From: Metridium senile | Lineage: Eukaryota; Cnidaria; Anthozoa; Actiniaria; Metridiidae | Direction: 5' to 3' | NCBI GenBank assembly: GCA_949775045.1 | Contig: OX459101.1 | Coordinates: 17,452,180 to 17,516,179 of the forward strand | DNA length: 64,000 nt | Shown here: piece by piece, positions 12,952-22,211 of the stretch | How positions within the stretch are numbered: position 1 is the first letter of the stretch | Layout of the letters: each line of letters begins with the position of its first letter | Notes under the pieces: generated by a model | The model's input: the letters and a program-made list of their open reading frames with translations, nothing else | What the model was told of the DNA's origin: nothing | Databases searched by the model: none | Translations under genes and position numbers: made by a program

Positions 12952-15900
12952 CTCAAATCGTAAAATATATCAAATTATCTCAATGTTTGATATTCGTGAT
13001 AGTCTTTCACGCAGTGCGGGTAAGTGATCATGGGTTTGTAATAAAACAATGCACTTTCAATACCGCTTCAACAGTCTCGGTCTCCGTGTGTTATGCACCA
13101 GCATGGTACTTAGACAAGAGAGGATACAGCTATAACGATTTCTTGCAAAGTACGTGTGGTGTTTTTTTTTTCACGCATAGCCATGTATTACACATCAAAA
13201 TGTCCGTAAAAGAATCCGGTGTTTTCGAATCCATAGCTACTTTTTTGAAAGGGTTAATTTACTTTAAATATAGCTCATATTGTAACTTGACTTGCCAATA
13301 GTCGCACATGCAATATCTCTCTTGTAAAAGTGATCAAACCGTTTGTTATAGCTTTAGAGTATAATATACTAGTGTAAGCAGACGAGACCTTCGGCTTTAC
13401 GTCCTTGTTCGAGAAGACAAGGCATTGAAAGAGTCTGAAGTGTCTTGAACAAGGGCACACTTTAATCGCACCCGGGGCATGCACGGAATCAAATATCGAT
13501 CATACATATATTTTTATTTAGCATCATTTTTACTTTACAATTTATACATGTATAGATATCAATACTTGTTTGTAGATGCAGGCTATCTACAATAACCTTT
13601 GCAGGTTAGCCTAGGTAGACAGCTTATACATTTAATACTAGTTGCAGAAAGATCGAAGCAGACCGTAAAGATGCTTAATTAAATAAATAAGATAAAGTAG
13701 AAACAAAAATAATAACATAAAAAAAATCATTAAGGTAAATATATAATTATAATTTGGTTGAGGGACTATTAACAATAACATTTAGTAAATCGATAAAGAA
13801 ATATATGATCATTAGGCCAAGGATCTGATCAATCAACCACTAGACCATCACGTCTGTACTCGAGCAATCCAGCACCAAATTGAAACATCGTTTAGAAATG
13901 GTTTAAAACCCAATAGAATCTTTCCATGCAAACAATAGTCATATTCACAGTTCCGTCCAATGACCACGAATGATTGTTCCGAGTCCAGGTTCGAGTTGCT
14001 GCGCATGATAAATTATAGTTTTGCTATGTGCAGCAACTGGAACCTCGACTAGCAACTATTATTTGTGGTCACTGAACGTAAGGGGGCCAACCAAAATGCA
14101 GTTTTCGACTGGTGCTGTATTGTTGCGTCTCTCACGATAAAATTGTATAGTACTTATGAAAGTCCAACGTTAGTTCTTTCATATTTTACTAACATTGTCA
14201 AGATAAAAGGAAATCGATCTGGTCGAGAAAATTCAAGTCAAAACTTATGCAAATTAGGACGATTTTGTCGATTTTGTATCTAAAATACAACCTTCGTCAT
14301 GGACGTGATTTCTTTGTAAAATTATCATTAAAGTCGAGAAAATTCAAGTTAAAACTTATGCAAATCGGGACGCTTTCGAATCTAAAATACAACCTTCGTC
14401 ACAGACATGATTTCTTTGTTAAATTCTCATTTAAGTCGAGAGAATTCAAGTTAAAACTTTTGCCAATCAGGACGCTTTTGTAGTAATGTTTAAAGTCCGA
14501 CAATGAGGACTGGACGGGATTTGAAGTCCGCGCAATTAGTTCCAGTCCGAGGCGCAGCCGCAAGGACTTGATATCCCGTCCGGTCCGAATTGGAGGACTT
14601 TGAACGACTTCTCAAACTCAATAATTATTTGGGAGGAATCTTCGTCTATAGATATTTAGCCATTTTATTATAATGAAACTATTATCTGATAGTTATGCAT
14701 GCATGGATAATTTCTATAACAGTTTAAAACATTCCGTTCTGGTCAACGAATTAGCTTGTGGCTTAATGGTAAGCAATAGGAATTAGTAAGTTAGTGGTTA
14801 GAAGTTCGAGTCTCGATACTGGTCACCATGAAAATATTTCAAGAGTCTTTTAATCCTTTAAAAAGTAAAGTTAAAAAGGAACTATATTTTTCTGGGCTAA
14901 TATTTCTAAGTGTCACTATATATAAAGCGTTACCAAAGTATATTAAATCATTTCCAAGTACGGAGGACTTTGAAATGATTTCAAAGTACTTTGGAGCGGA
15001 CTTTCCGGGGATCATGTGATCTAATTCGAGACACCTGGTTGGCTGATTACCTCATGAATTATTAATAAGTTTGAGAATCTAAAATACAACCTTCGTCATG
15101 GACGTGATTTCTTTGTAAAATTCTCATTAAAGTCGAGAAAATTCAAGTTAAAACTTATGCAAATCAGGACGATTTTGTATCTTAAATACAACCTTTCTTT
15201 ACGAACGTGATTTCTTTTTGAAATTCTCATTACTTTTCATGAATTCTATACTTAATTTATGGTGACTGGCTACTTTTGGAAATAATGTTAAACTTTTCTT
15301 TAAACTACGATTTTTTAATGTGAAATTTAATGCTGATTCCAAAAATGAATAGAAAATGGGGTGTCCTGAGCTCAATTTCGAGATAATCAGCATTTAATAA
15401 ACGCCTACGCGCGAGATTTTGAAGAACAATTTTCGAAAACGGAAGCGATATGAAAAACAATCACAACTCACAAGAAAATAGTTTTTTTTTTTTCATACTA
15501 TATCAAGCACAAATGCCGGGTAATGAATCATTCTACAATCAAACATGGATGGTTTTGGATAAAAGACAAAGAAATACCTTAGTCTATCATATTTTGTCCT
15601 TTCAGTGCTTTCAAAACTCGCATGAAGTAGGACAAAAAAGATTTTTTTTGTGTTAGAAAAATTAACTTTTTGAAAAAATTTGATATGACGTAGATTTTAT
15701 TAGGTTCTTTCAACTAAGCATAACGAAAGTATAGAGTCCCGTGCAAAATTCGAGAGTTTTGCCCTGTTGAAGATAAAAAAGTGTATGGTTCCTAAATAAA
15801 ATTTTGAATTTTATTCAGCGGTTTTTGTGCACGCGCACATCGTGGGCTCGAATCGAACGTTCAAAGGCGTTCAAAAGTAGCCAGTCATCTTAAATAAGAT

Positions 15901-18109
15901 AGCTTACCATTGCGCCTACTGAGATAAAGATCACTTTTTTACGTCCGAAGACGTCTGAAAGAATTCCAGACAGAAATGATCCCACCATCATACCAACAAA
16001 CACCATGGATTGGACAAGAGCTGAGACAGACGAGTGGCCACATATCAATTTCCACTGGAGAGAAAAATATAGGAACAATTAACATTTTGAAAGAGAGGAC
16101 GATTTGTTTTCGTATACCTCTTACAGTGTAGGCTCGAACCGTGAACACTTTACTTTTTCATGATATTATTTTCTAAAACTTCTACTGCTTCAAAACCTCT
16201 AAAAAATAAAGCAGTGAGTTCAAATAGGCCTAGTCTGGGACCTTAACTCGCCTTAACTCGCGCAAACTCGCATTAACTCGCACAAGCTCGCAGTAAATTA
16301 CTCAATGTCATAATGCACAGGGAATTGCCTTAACCTCATCTCACAAAGCTGAAATATACACATATAAGTCATGTTCTTTTAGTGTCACTCCAAATTATGG
16401 GATTTTTCCTTAACTCGCCTTAACTCGCCTTAACTCGCCTTAACTCGCAGCATTGAAATTTTGATTTTCCCTTAACTCGCCTTAACTCGCCCAAACTCGC
16501 TGCGAGTTAAGTCGAGTTTAGGTCCCAGACTAGGCCTTCAAATACACTAAGTGTTCATAATAAATCGTATTTCTAATCTATTTGCCAAAGGGATATGGGT
16601 TTAAAAAAAGGAACAAACCATCTCAAAGTGGTCACATTATAATGTTAATGTTAATATTTTCTGAACCTTCTACTGATTCAAAACATCTAAAAATGAAGTA
16701 GCTAGTGCACATGAGTTCAAATACATTAAGAGTTTATAATAAATCACATTTAGTCTAATCTAATTGCTCATGAGATGTGGGCTAAAAAGTAGCAAAAATC
16801 TCAAAGTGTTAATTAATTCACAGATTATTATTTTCTGAACCTTCTACTGATTCAAAACATCTAAAAATGAAGCAGTGAGTTCAAGTACACTAAGTGTTTA
16901 TAATAAATCTTATTTCTAATTTATTTGCTCGAGGGATGTTGGTTAAAAAAGGTAACAAAAGAACTCAGAGTGCTCACTGTTCGAGTGTCTTCACTGGTAA
17001 GCTTAAAAGGGAGTACGGTCATATCGATTCTTCCCTGGAGATCTCTAACTTTCCAGGATATTTTGATAGATGTACTCGATAAACTTTCATTTCAATTCTG
17101 GAATAAAAACCCGGGGGGGGGGGGGGGGGGAGGAAGGGGGCCGCCGTACTCCCTCTGTCCAAGTGTCTGAGGTTTTGAAAACAACCCCCAAAAGGTACGC
17201 ACATATCATATAAAAATAACTTTTAAAGCTTTGAATTCTTACTTTTAAAGCCTTACCGCCGGCCGATTAGCTCAGTGGATAGAGCTTCGGATTACTGTGC
17301 GGAAGGTCTGGGTTGAAACACCGGCCGAAAAAAACAAACTTTCGGATAGCAACGTAAAATGGAGGTCCCGTCTTTGTCAAAAAATTGATTTTTTTTTTTG
17401 AGGGACGTAAGAACTCCATGTTCAGACATGGGTTGTATGGTGGCAGCTTAATGCGCCTTGATATACCTTCAACTCGAACACATTGAGTCGAGTAAGCTAG
17501 CGCATTGAGCAGTTCTGGAAATGCGCTATATGAGAACTAGCCATTATTATTATTACTAATTTCAACCCCTAAAATATACGGCTGTGCGATTTTCTTGCCA
17601 GCCAAGCTTATTTTTAGCAACAAAGCAGAGTAAAAATGACCCTTACACAGAGTCATATTACGTAACTGACTTTTGAGAAGAACTCTAGAAGGACCTTTAA
17701 AGGTACGCACGCACAAGAAATATTTTTTATTTATATCCACCCCTGAGAAAAAAAAATTGATATTCGAGAATCTTACCTCCGAAATGACAGTCGTGAAGGT
17801 TGCATCAAATTCATACGATGTACAATTAGTGCAGCATTTATTAATCCCACACGTAACATTTGCAGTAGTACACTGGAACTTCGGCGTCGCGGTCACAAAG
17901 GCCATGTGGCCAAATATCATACTTTGGCCAATTAGTATTAGGCATGATCCATATGCAAACTTCTTCTGGTAGCTACCAAACGAGTTAATGTGCTTATAGA
18001 TGTCGTTGTATTCGGCAGATCCATCGGTTTTAGCGTCTTGTACTGCCAAGCAGGCGTTGCTATCGGCGAATGTAATTTCGCCGTGTTCTTTACTTGCTAC
18101 TTGAGACAT
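5238..18109 (-). CDS. SLC22-family organic ion transporter, copy A, nine exons, 546 aa
   Basis: A polytopic plasma-membrane carrier of the major facilitator superfamily, SLC22 (organic cation/anion/carnitine) group; the substrate cannot be told from sequence. Exons: 18109-17777, 16054-15908, 12872-12589, 12003-11761, 10792-10658, 9056-8977, 7142-7034, 5965-5893 and 5474-5238. Together they give 1,641 nt, exactly 547 codons with stop, and every junction has GT/AG and matching phase. Exon 1 carries the first membrane segment and an extracellular loop with paired cysteines and N-C-T glycosylation sites. The exon 1/2 join gives the family motif SEWxLxCG; exon 2 has the loop G-x-x-S-D-x-F-G-R-K; exon 4 begins with PESPRWL; exon 7 has [10 protein letters not shown]; exon 9 has LPETAGRPL and a charged tail. 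Length is normal for the family. The start is the first Met of the open exon. Copy B lies upstream with the same exon plan. Confidence 0.93.
5640..5766. repeat. Imperfect hairpin in SLC22-A intron 8
   Basis: 'cccatttcagaccacatgtc' at 5647 pairs with 'atcacgtgatctgaaatggg' at about 5743-5762, and the inner 'cccttgagaattgttc' has an inverted partner. This is a small MITE-like foldback of ~125 bp. A fragment of a widespread 'cgaagggctaa' type repeat precedes it at 5519-5590. Confidence 0.5.
6069..6715. repeat. Tandem array of ~55-60-bp units
   Basis: About eleven units contain 'atgaaatagaatcaaattgc' followed by 'tactgtgg' and 'atagagcgcaaacact'. The array keeps a minus-strand frame open with a repeated 'ALCHSSNLILFH' pattern, which is a repeat artefact and not a protein. 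Related units occur at 19940-20520. It lies in SLC22-A intron 7. Confidence 0.9.
7201..7727. mobile_element. Foldback element with mirrored start-like ORF stubs
   Basis: The ends 'ctgccattttcacaaacatg' and its complement near 7708-7727 are inverted repeats. Just inside each end is a start codon followed by the same kind of peptide: plus strand from 7281 (MAEFERFVHDVEES, 50 codons) and minus strand from 7599 (MVEFERF, soon stopped). This looks like a non-autonomous derivative of a larger DNA transposon in which both ends carry the same 5' coding stub. No catalytic domain is visible. It lies in SLC22-A intron 6. Confidence 0.7.
7758..7965. mobile_element. MITE family M2, copy 1
   Basis: Begins 'cttcacagttccctgcgcca' and has ~70-bp imperfect inverted ends that include 'catcgaagcgagacgaacgt'. 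Related copies are at 24006-24178 and 47158-47371, with an end fragment at 10846-10920. About 210 bp, no ORF. It is in SLC22-A intron 6. Confidence 0.85.
8032..8812. mobile_element. Element with ~65-bp inverted ends, ~780 bp
   Basis: 'cattctcgtacccagaccct' near 8049 pairs with 'agggtctgggtacgagaatg' near 8789, and the inner 'cgtaggctctgggaaacc' has an inverted partner at 8750-8768. The interior holds no recognisable coding region. It is a non-autonomous DNA transposon candidate in SLC22-A intron 6, between exons 6 and 7. Confidence 0.7.
9590..9862 (-). pseudogene. LINE reverse transcriptase C-terminal remnant
   Basis: The minus-strand frame reads 'RKRRWKYVGHVLRKDNN', then 'ALTWAPEGKRKKGRPRERWRR' in part, then 'AADRPKYVEGIVARL'. 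This is the familiar C-terminal tail of non-LTR retrotransposon polyproteins (GHVLRM...PEGKRxRGRPxxTWRR...AxDRxxW). Only the last ~85 residues remain; no catalytic RT or endonuclease part is nearby. It is a 5'-truncated dead copy in SLC22-A intron 5. The clade cannot be fixed from this stub. Confidence 0.8.
10070..10523. mobile_element. MITE family M3, copy 1
   Basis: The ends are 'gcgtcgtttacacgagca' and 'gctcgtgtaaacgccgct'. The interior is built from many forward and inverted copies of 'ttccttgacaa' and 'cacgagcaa', so the whole can fold in several ways. Related copies are at 29338-29637 and 45073-45553. It is in SLC22-A intron 5, about 130 bp from exon 5. Confidence 0.85.
10924..11146. 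mobile_element. MITE family M1, full-length copy
   Basis: 'ccagtttcatgttatctagc' at the left and the inverted 'cataacgttaaactggagta' at the right enclose ~220 bp with subterminal 'tttgcacagggatagcctca'. An M2 end fragment (10846-10920) directly abuts it, so one family probably inserted next to or into the other. Confidence 0.75.
12062..12126 (+). repeat. tRNA-derived SINE head (A and B box)
   Basis: 'gatagcacagttggttagtg' resembles a pol III A box and 'gagttcgattcccacc' a B box, at tRNA-like spacing. The cloverleaf is incomplete and there is no clear acceptor pairing, so this is a SINE head and not a working tRNA gene. It lies just upstream of SLC22-A exon 4. Confidence 0.6.
12911..12950. 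repeat. (GACAGG)n microsatellite
   Basis: About six and a half perfect copies of the hexamer gacagg lie 38 bp upstream (minus-strand sense) of SLC22-A exon 3. Confidence 0.95.
12960..14060. other. Intron sequence with no recognised feature
   Basis: This part of SLC22-A intron 2 has short chance frames only (for example 12909-13301) without family similarity or splice signals. A copy of the 'cacagttccgtccaatgacc' repeat, also found at 22448-22830, is near 13949-14080. Confidence 0.4.
14225..15245. repeat. Dispersed/tandem ~92-bp repeat
   Basis: Units containing 'gtcgagaaaattcaagt', 'aaaacttatgcaaatc' and 'aaatacaaccttcgtc' occur three times in tandem at 14225-14480, again at 15075-15235 and as a single copy at 32955-33060. 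Between 14485 and 15075 lies a separate segment with 'cggaggactttgaa' motifs and a tRNA-like stretch near 14758-14823. No coding function is seen. Confidence 0.75.
16227..16536. mobile_element. MITE with internal decamer tandem repeats
   Basis: The ends 'aggcctagtctgggacctt' and 'aggtcccagactaggcct' are inverted. Just inside, the decamer 'ttaactcgcc' and variants are repeated about six times at each side. The element is ~310 bp with no ORF, and lies between SLC22-A exons 1 and 2. Confidence 0.85.
17259..17560 (+). mobile_element. tRNA-derived SINE
   Basis: The head 'ggccgattagctcagtgg' (A box) and 'ggtctgggttgaaacacc' (B box) closely mimics a tRNA, flanked by short complementary ends (ggccg/cggcc). 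A body follows that ends 'gaaatgcgctatatgagaac' and a short (att)n tail. This is the standard layout of a pol III SINE. The cloverleaf is imperfect, so I do not call a tRNA. It lies in SLC22-A intron 1, about 220 bp from exon 1. Confidence 0.75.
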
Positions 18110-18917
18110 GATGTGTGCTATATGGCTTCAGTTTCTGTTTAACCTTCAAATAAATGAAAAAATGTTGACGGGTCGTTGAGTTTCAACAGATCGCGTATTA
18201 TATTTAGAATATTTTGTGTGTGTGCTATTTTTTTCCCTTTTTTTCTCTCTCTCTATCTCGAGTGTCTTCATTGGAAAACATAACTCCGTGATTTTGAACA
18301 TTTGAGTTGATCTTTCCAAGTAGAAAACCGCTTTTAGAAACAATTAAACATCCATGAGAAGCCTTTCCGACTGCACAATATGGTTATATATTTTCAGCTT
18401 GGAATCGACGAGAGAAGAAGCCATGAGGCGTGACGTCACTGTTTTACGTAATACCGGAAGTCCCCCTCACCGGAAGTGAGAACAAAATCATAACACTCGT
18501 CATAAAATCTTTTAATGAACTTCGTTCATTAAATTTTCTATAGCTGACCAAATGTGTTTTCCGAAGCTAATTTTTTTTACAACAGATCGATCTTATAATG
18601 TACAGTTTTTTTTGTGTGTGTTCTTGTTCCTTTTTTTCTTTGTTTTTTTTTTCTCTCTTCCTTCCATCCTTTTTTCGTTCTTTAATTCTGCCTTTTCCTC
18701 TCTCTCTTTCTTACTTTGTTTCTATTTCTTTTTACAACAGATCCTGATTATTTACAGTATTCAGTGTGTGCTCTTGTCTTTTTTATCTTTGTTTCTTTCT
18801 CTCTCCTCTCCTGACTTTTTTTCGCTCTTTATTCTCTCTTTCAGTCTCACTCCCTCTCTTACTTACTTACTTTTTTCTTCGGCCTTCTTTCGCTCTTTCT
18901 TTAGCAAACAACTTTAA

Positions 18918-19563
18918 GCATGTTAAGGACTGGGATTTTCGGATTTAAAAAAAAAATCATTTCTTGCTTGTGTTTTCAAGTACAAAGCTGAAATTTGTAT
19001 CAATATTCATATTTGGGCTGATCAATAGTTTAGTGGTGAAAATGTCGACATAAAGTGGTCACGTGACCATTAAGGCGAAAAAATAGAAATTTAAAAATGG
19101 GCCGGTTAGAACTATTTTGCAGAATATTAGAAAGTATGTGAAAACAATGCATTTTTAAATGTCTTTCGAAATCCGCCTCGTGTGGTTGTCCATCGTACAA
19201 GGTATGCGAGTTATAAGGTAAAACAGGTCACGTGACCTAAGGCTAAATTAACAATTATTAAGATTTCTCCAAATTAGACAATGAATGAAATCCAAACGAA
19301 GCGCATTGAGAGAGAGAAGCATGAATACAATGTTTTAACATAGTTTTTACTTTTAAAGAAAATGTTTCTAACCGGCCCATTTTTAATTTTCTATTTTTCG
19401 GCCTTAATGGTCACGTGACCACTTTCTGTCATCAACATCACCACTAAAGCTTTGAAGAACCCAATTGTGAACAGAAAACCAAATTTCAGCTTTGTGCATT
19501 AAAGTGTGAATGAGAAATCATTTTTCAAAGATTTACGAAAATCCCAGGCCTTAACATGCTTGA
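18918..19563. mobile_element. Palindromic element, ~645 bp
   Basis: 'catgttaaggactgggattt' at the left pairs with the complement ending near 19560. Inner inverted pairs include 'tcacgtgaccattaaggc' with its copy at 19404-19421 and 'aaaaatgggccggttagaa' with its copy at 19366-19384. This is a long foldback with a ~250-bp loop. It lies 5' of SLC22-A, about 0.8 kb from the start codon. Confidence 0.8.
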
Positions 19564-19564
19564 G

Positions 19565-20530
19565 ATTAGACTTCTGCAAACCGTCGAGCCAGTTGCCCCG
19601 GACTAAATGTTATGATTTTGAAACGGTTAGAAAAATATTCCCATCTCCTTAACATAACAATGCATTCATTTTATATCCACCATTTCAAATTCAGTAGTCC
19701 GTGTACTGATACAGAAATTCTAATTATTAAATTATCTTTGCGAACTTGGGTTAATAATTTAAAAGATATATGCTGATATTTCTCACAGTTATTTTCATTA
19801 ATTTAGCCGTCAAGATGATTTAAAATCAAAAATAAATTCAAATTAGTTTTGGGTAATTCTAGTTTATTATGATAAATTGTTGTGGACTACATTGGTTGTC
19901 AGGTCAAACTTTAAACTTACAGAATAACTCGTATAGTCTTTGCGCTCTATTCCACAGTAGCAATTTGATTCTATTTCATGGATATAGTGTTTGCGCGCTA
20001 TTACACACATACGTATACTTTCCCACTTACTTACTTTAACTTTAACAGCTTTAACTTCTGCAGAGCATCAAGACCGTTGCCCCAGACTAAATGTTATGAT
20101 TTTGGAACGATTAAAAAAATATTCAAATCACATTAACATAACAATGCATTAATTTTATATCAACCATTTCAAATTCAGTAGTCCGTGTATTGATACGGAA
20201 ATACTAATTATAATATTATAGAGCACAAACACTCATATGTCTTATATCCATGAAATAGAATCAAATTGTTACTGTGTAAAAGTTCTTATTTAGTGACTAT
20301 TAGTCACTATCAAAGACAAATACAGTTGTAATGAGGTAGAGTGCTTACACTATGTCCATGAAATAAAATCTAAATAGTTACTAACTAATAGTTTTTATTT
20401 AGTGACTATTAGTGACTATTGTTACTAAAGCTGTTCCAGTTGAGTGATAGTGACTAATAGTCACTAAATAAAAACTATTAGGTAGGAACTATTTAGATTC
20501 TATTTCATGGACATAGTGTATAATAATGCT
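19565..20530. repeat. Direct duplication plus inverted 'tagtgactattagt' hairpin
   Basis: The segment starting 'gttgccccggactaaatg' at about 19590 recurs at about 20078 with ~90% identity by eye. Between and after them are copies of the unit seen at 6069-6715. At 20290-20510 a palindrome built on 'agtgactattagtcact' and 'gtccatgaaataaaatct' folds back on itself. No gene is visible. Confidence 0.65.
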
Positions 20531-20865
20531 GTTATAGTTGGCCTTGGAAACTGGATGTTCCTCAAAACTGCGTTCTCGGGCGACTATTTGTTATTCTGAA
20601 CATCCAGTTTCCGCGGGCAACTATCACAGCATCATGCCCTCGATTCATGATCAACTACTCTATTGTTTAATTAGTGTTAATCATGGCATGAAATGATAGA
20701 AGTTGATTTGCTTGTATTGAATATCTTTTCTGGGCGCTCTTTTGAAAGCTTTGACAGTGGGCAATTTACGTAGGCTCAAGTCAATGCCATTCAAAAGTTT
20801 TATTGAAAGTGATACTAAATGCTTTCAGTAGTGCCCTATAGGTTTGATTATATAAAAAAAAAACC

Positions 20866-21125
20866 GCCTCGATGTGCGCAAAGGATTGTTTGTCAAAGCG
20901 AACAGTTCCAAAATGGCGCCTCGAGACAGCAACGAGTTCGGTTACTTTTAGGCATTTGCGTTATGTTTTTATTTTATTTTATTTTTTATTGCTGATAGAG
21001 CAGCAGAGAGCTTTTGTTGTCCAAGTTACATATAATTATTTAATGTTAAGTTATGTTAAGGACGTATTTATATAGGGCTAACACTGGAAACAACTCTCTC
21101 GAACGACGCCATCTTGGAGCTGTTG
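20866..21125. repeat. Dispersed repeat family M5, copy 1
   Basis: Shared landmarks are 'gcaaaggattgtttgtcaaa', 'ttccaaaatggcgcctcgag' and 'cgaacgacgccatcttgga'. Copies are at 24316-24625 and 29815-30145. The family has 'aaccggaagtgcgcgcg' at its right end in the better copies. Possibly a non-autonomous transposon of ~310-330 bp. Confidence 0.8.
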
Positions 21126-21234
21126 GCGATGCGACAAAAATGCTTCTCATATAGAGGATATTACATGGGCGCGCGGAGACACGAATTTTATCTTCGAGTG
21201 TTGAAATGATCTCTCACGAGTGAGCGCAGCGAGA

Positions 21235-21886
21235 AGAAGAGATAAAATTTGACGATAAAATTTGTATCTCCAAGCGACCATGTAATGTTCTGCTTATTAT
21301 ATTATCAATAAAAATAAAATAAAACTTTTGTTGACACAAGAAGTTTCCGTAAAGCTGTGTAACCATAGTGATGATATTTTCACATGTGAAATTAACATGT
21401 TATTTTAATATGTTAAGATATCAAATTTTTGAAACAGAGAAATATAGGTATTTCATTGAGAATGATATAATAATGGCTTATACTAGCCGGAAGAATGCGC
21501 GCGAAATCACTAGGTAATATGAGAGAAATATGGGAGAAGGGAGAATATATGAAAGAAAATATGGGAGAAATATGGGAGAAATATGGGAAATATGGGAGAA
21601 GAAGAGATAAAATTTGACGATAAAATTTGTATCTCCAAGCGACCATGTAATGTTCTGCTTATTATATTATCAATGAAAATAAAATAAAACTTTTGTTGCC
21701 ACAAGAAGTTTCCGTAAAGCTGTGTAACCATAGTGATGATATTTTCACATGTGAAAATAACATGTTATTTTAATATGTTAAGATATCAAATTTTTGAAAC
21801 AGAGAAATATAGGTATTTCATTGAGAATGATATAATAATGGCTTACACTAACCGGAAGAATGCGCGCGAAATCACTAGGAAATATG
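21235..21886. repeat. Tandem duplication with 364-bp offset
   Basis: The sequence beginning 'gataaaatttgacgataaaa' at 21241 begins again at 21605 and stays nearly identical through 'gcgcgcgaaatcactagg'. A short purine-rich tract of 'tatgggaga' repeats (21525-21600) sits at the junction. Located between the two SLC22 genes; there is no coding capacity beyond chance frames. Confidence 0.9.
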
Positions 21887-22211
21887 TAGCGAGTACATGA
21901 ATTGATGTGTGCCTTCGCGTTCTGTGCAAAGAAATAAACCGTTGTATAGAGCGTGGAAATATCGACAATTTAATAGCTAGTTCTTTAGTTTTCATGCAGA
22001 GGATTTGTGTCATCGAAATCAATCGCCAGCGTAAATCTAATAGAAACAAGGCAATGAGAGCTCAAGATGTTGATTATGATAATATATATAACTGCTTCAG
22101 TGATTTCTAGCCATAGTCGTTTTAGGTCTAGTCGCGTAGTCGCGAAGCCGGCGACAACGTTTTGTCAAATGACTGACTACAAACAATAGTTCTTCTTTTC
22201 CTTCTAGAAAG

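Noticed and set aside
17259..17330. Possible tRNA gene
   Set aside because: A and B boxes are good but the cloverleaf is imperfect and a SINE body with an (att)n tail follows.
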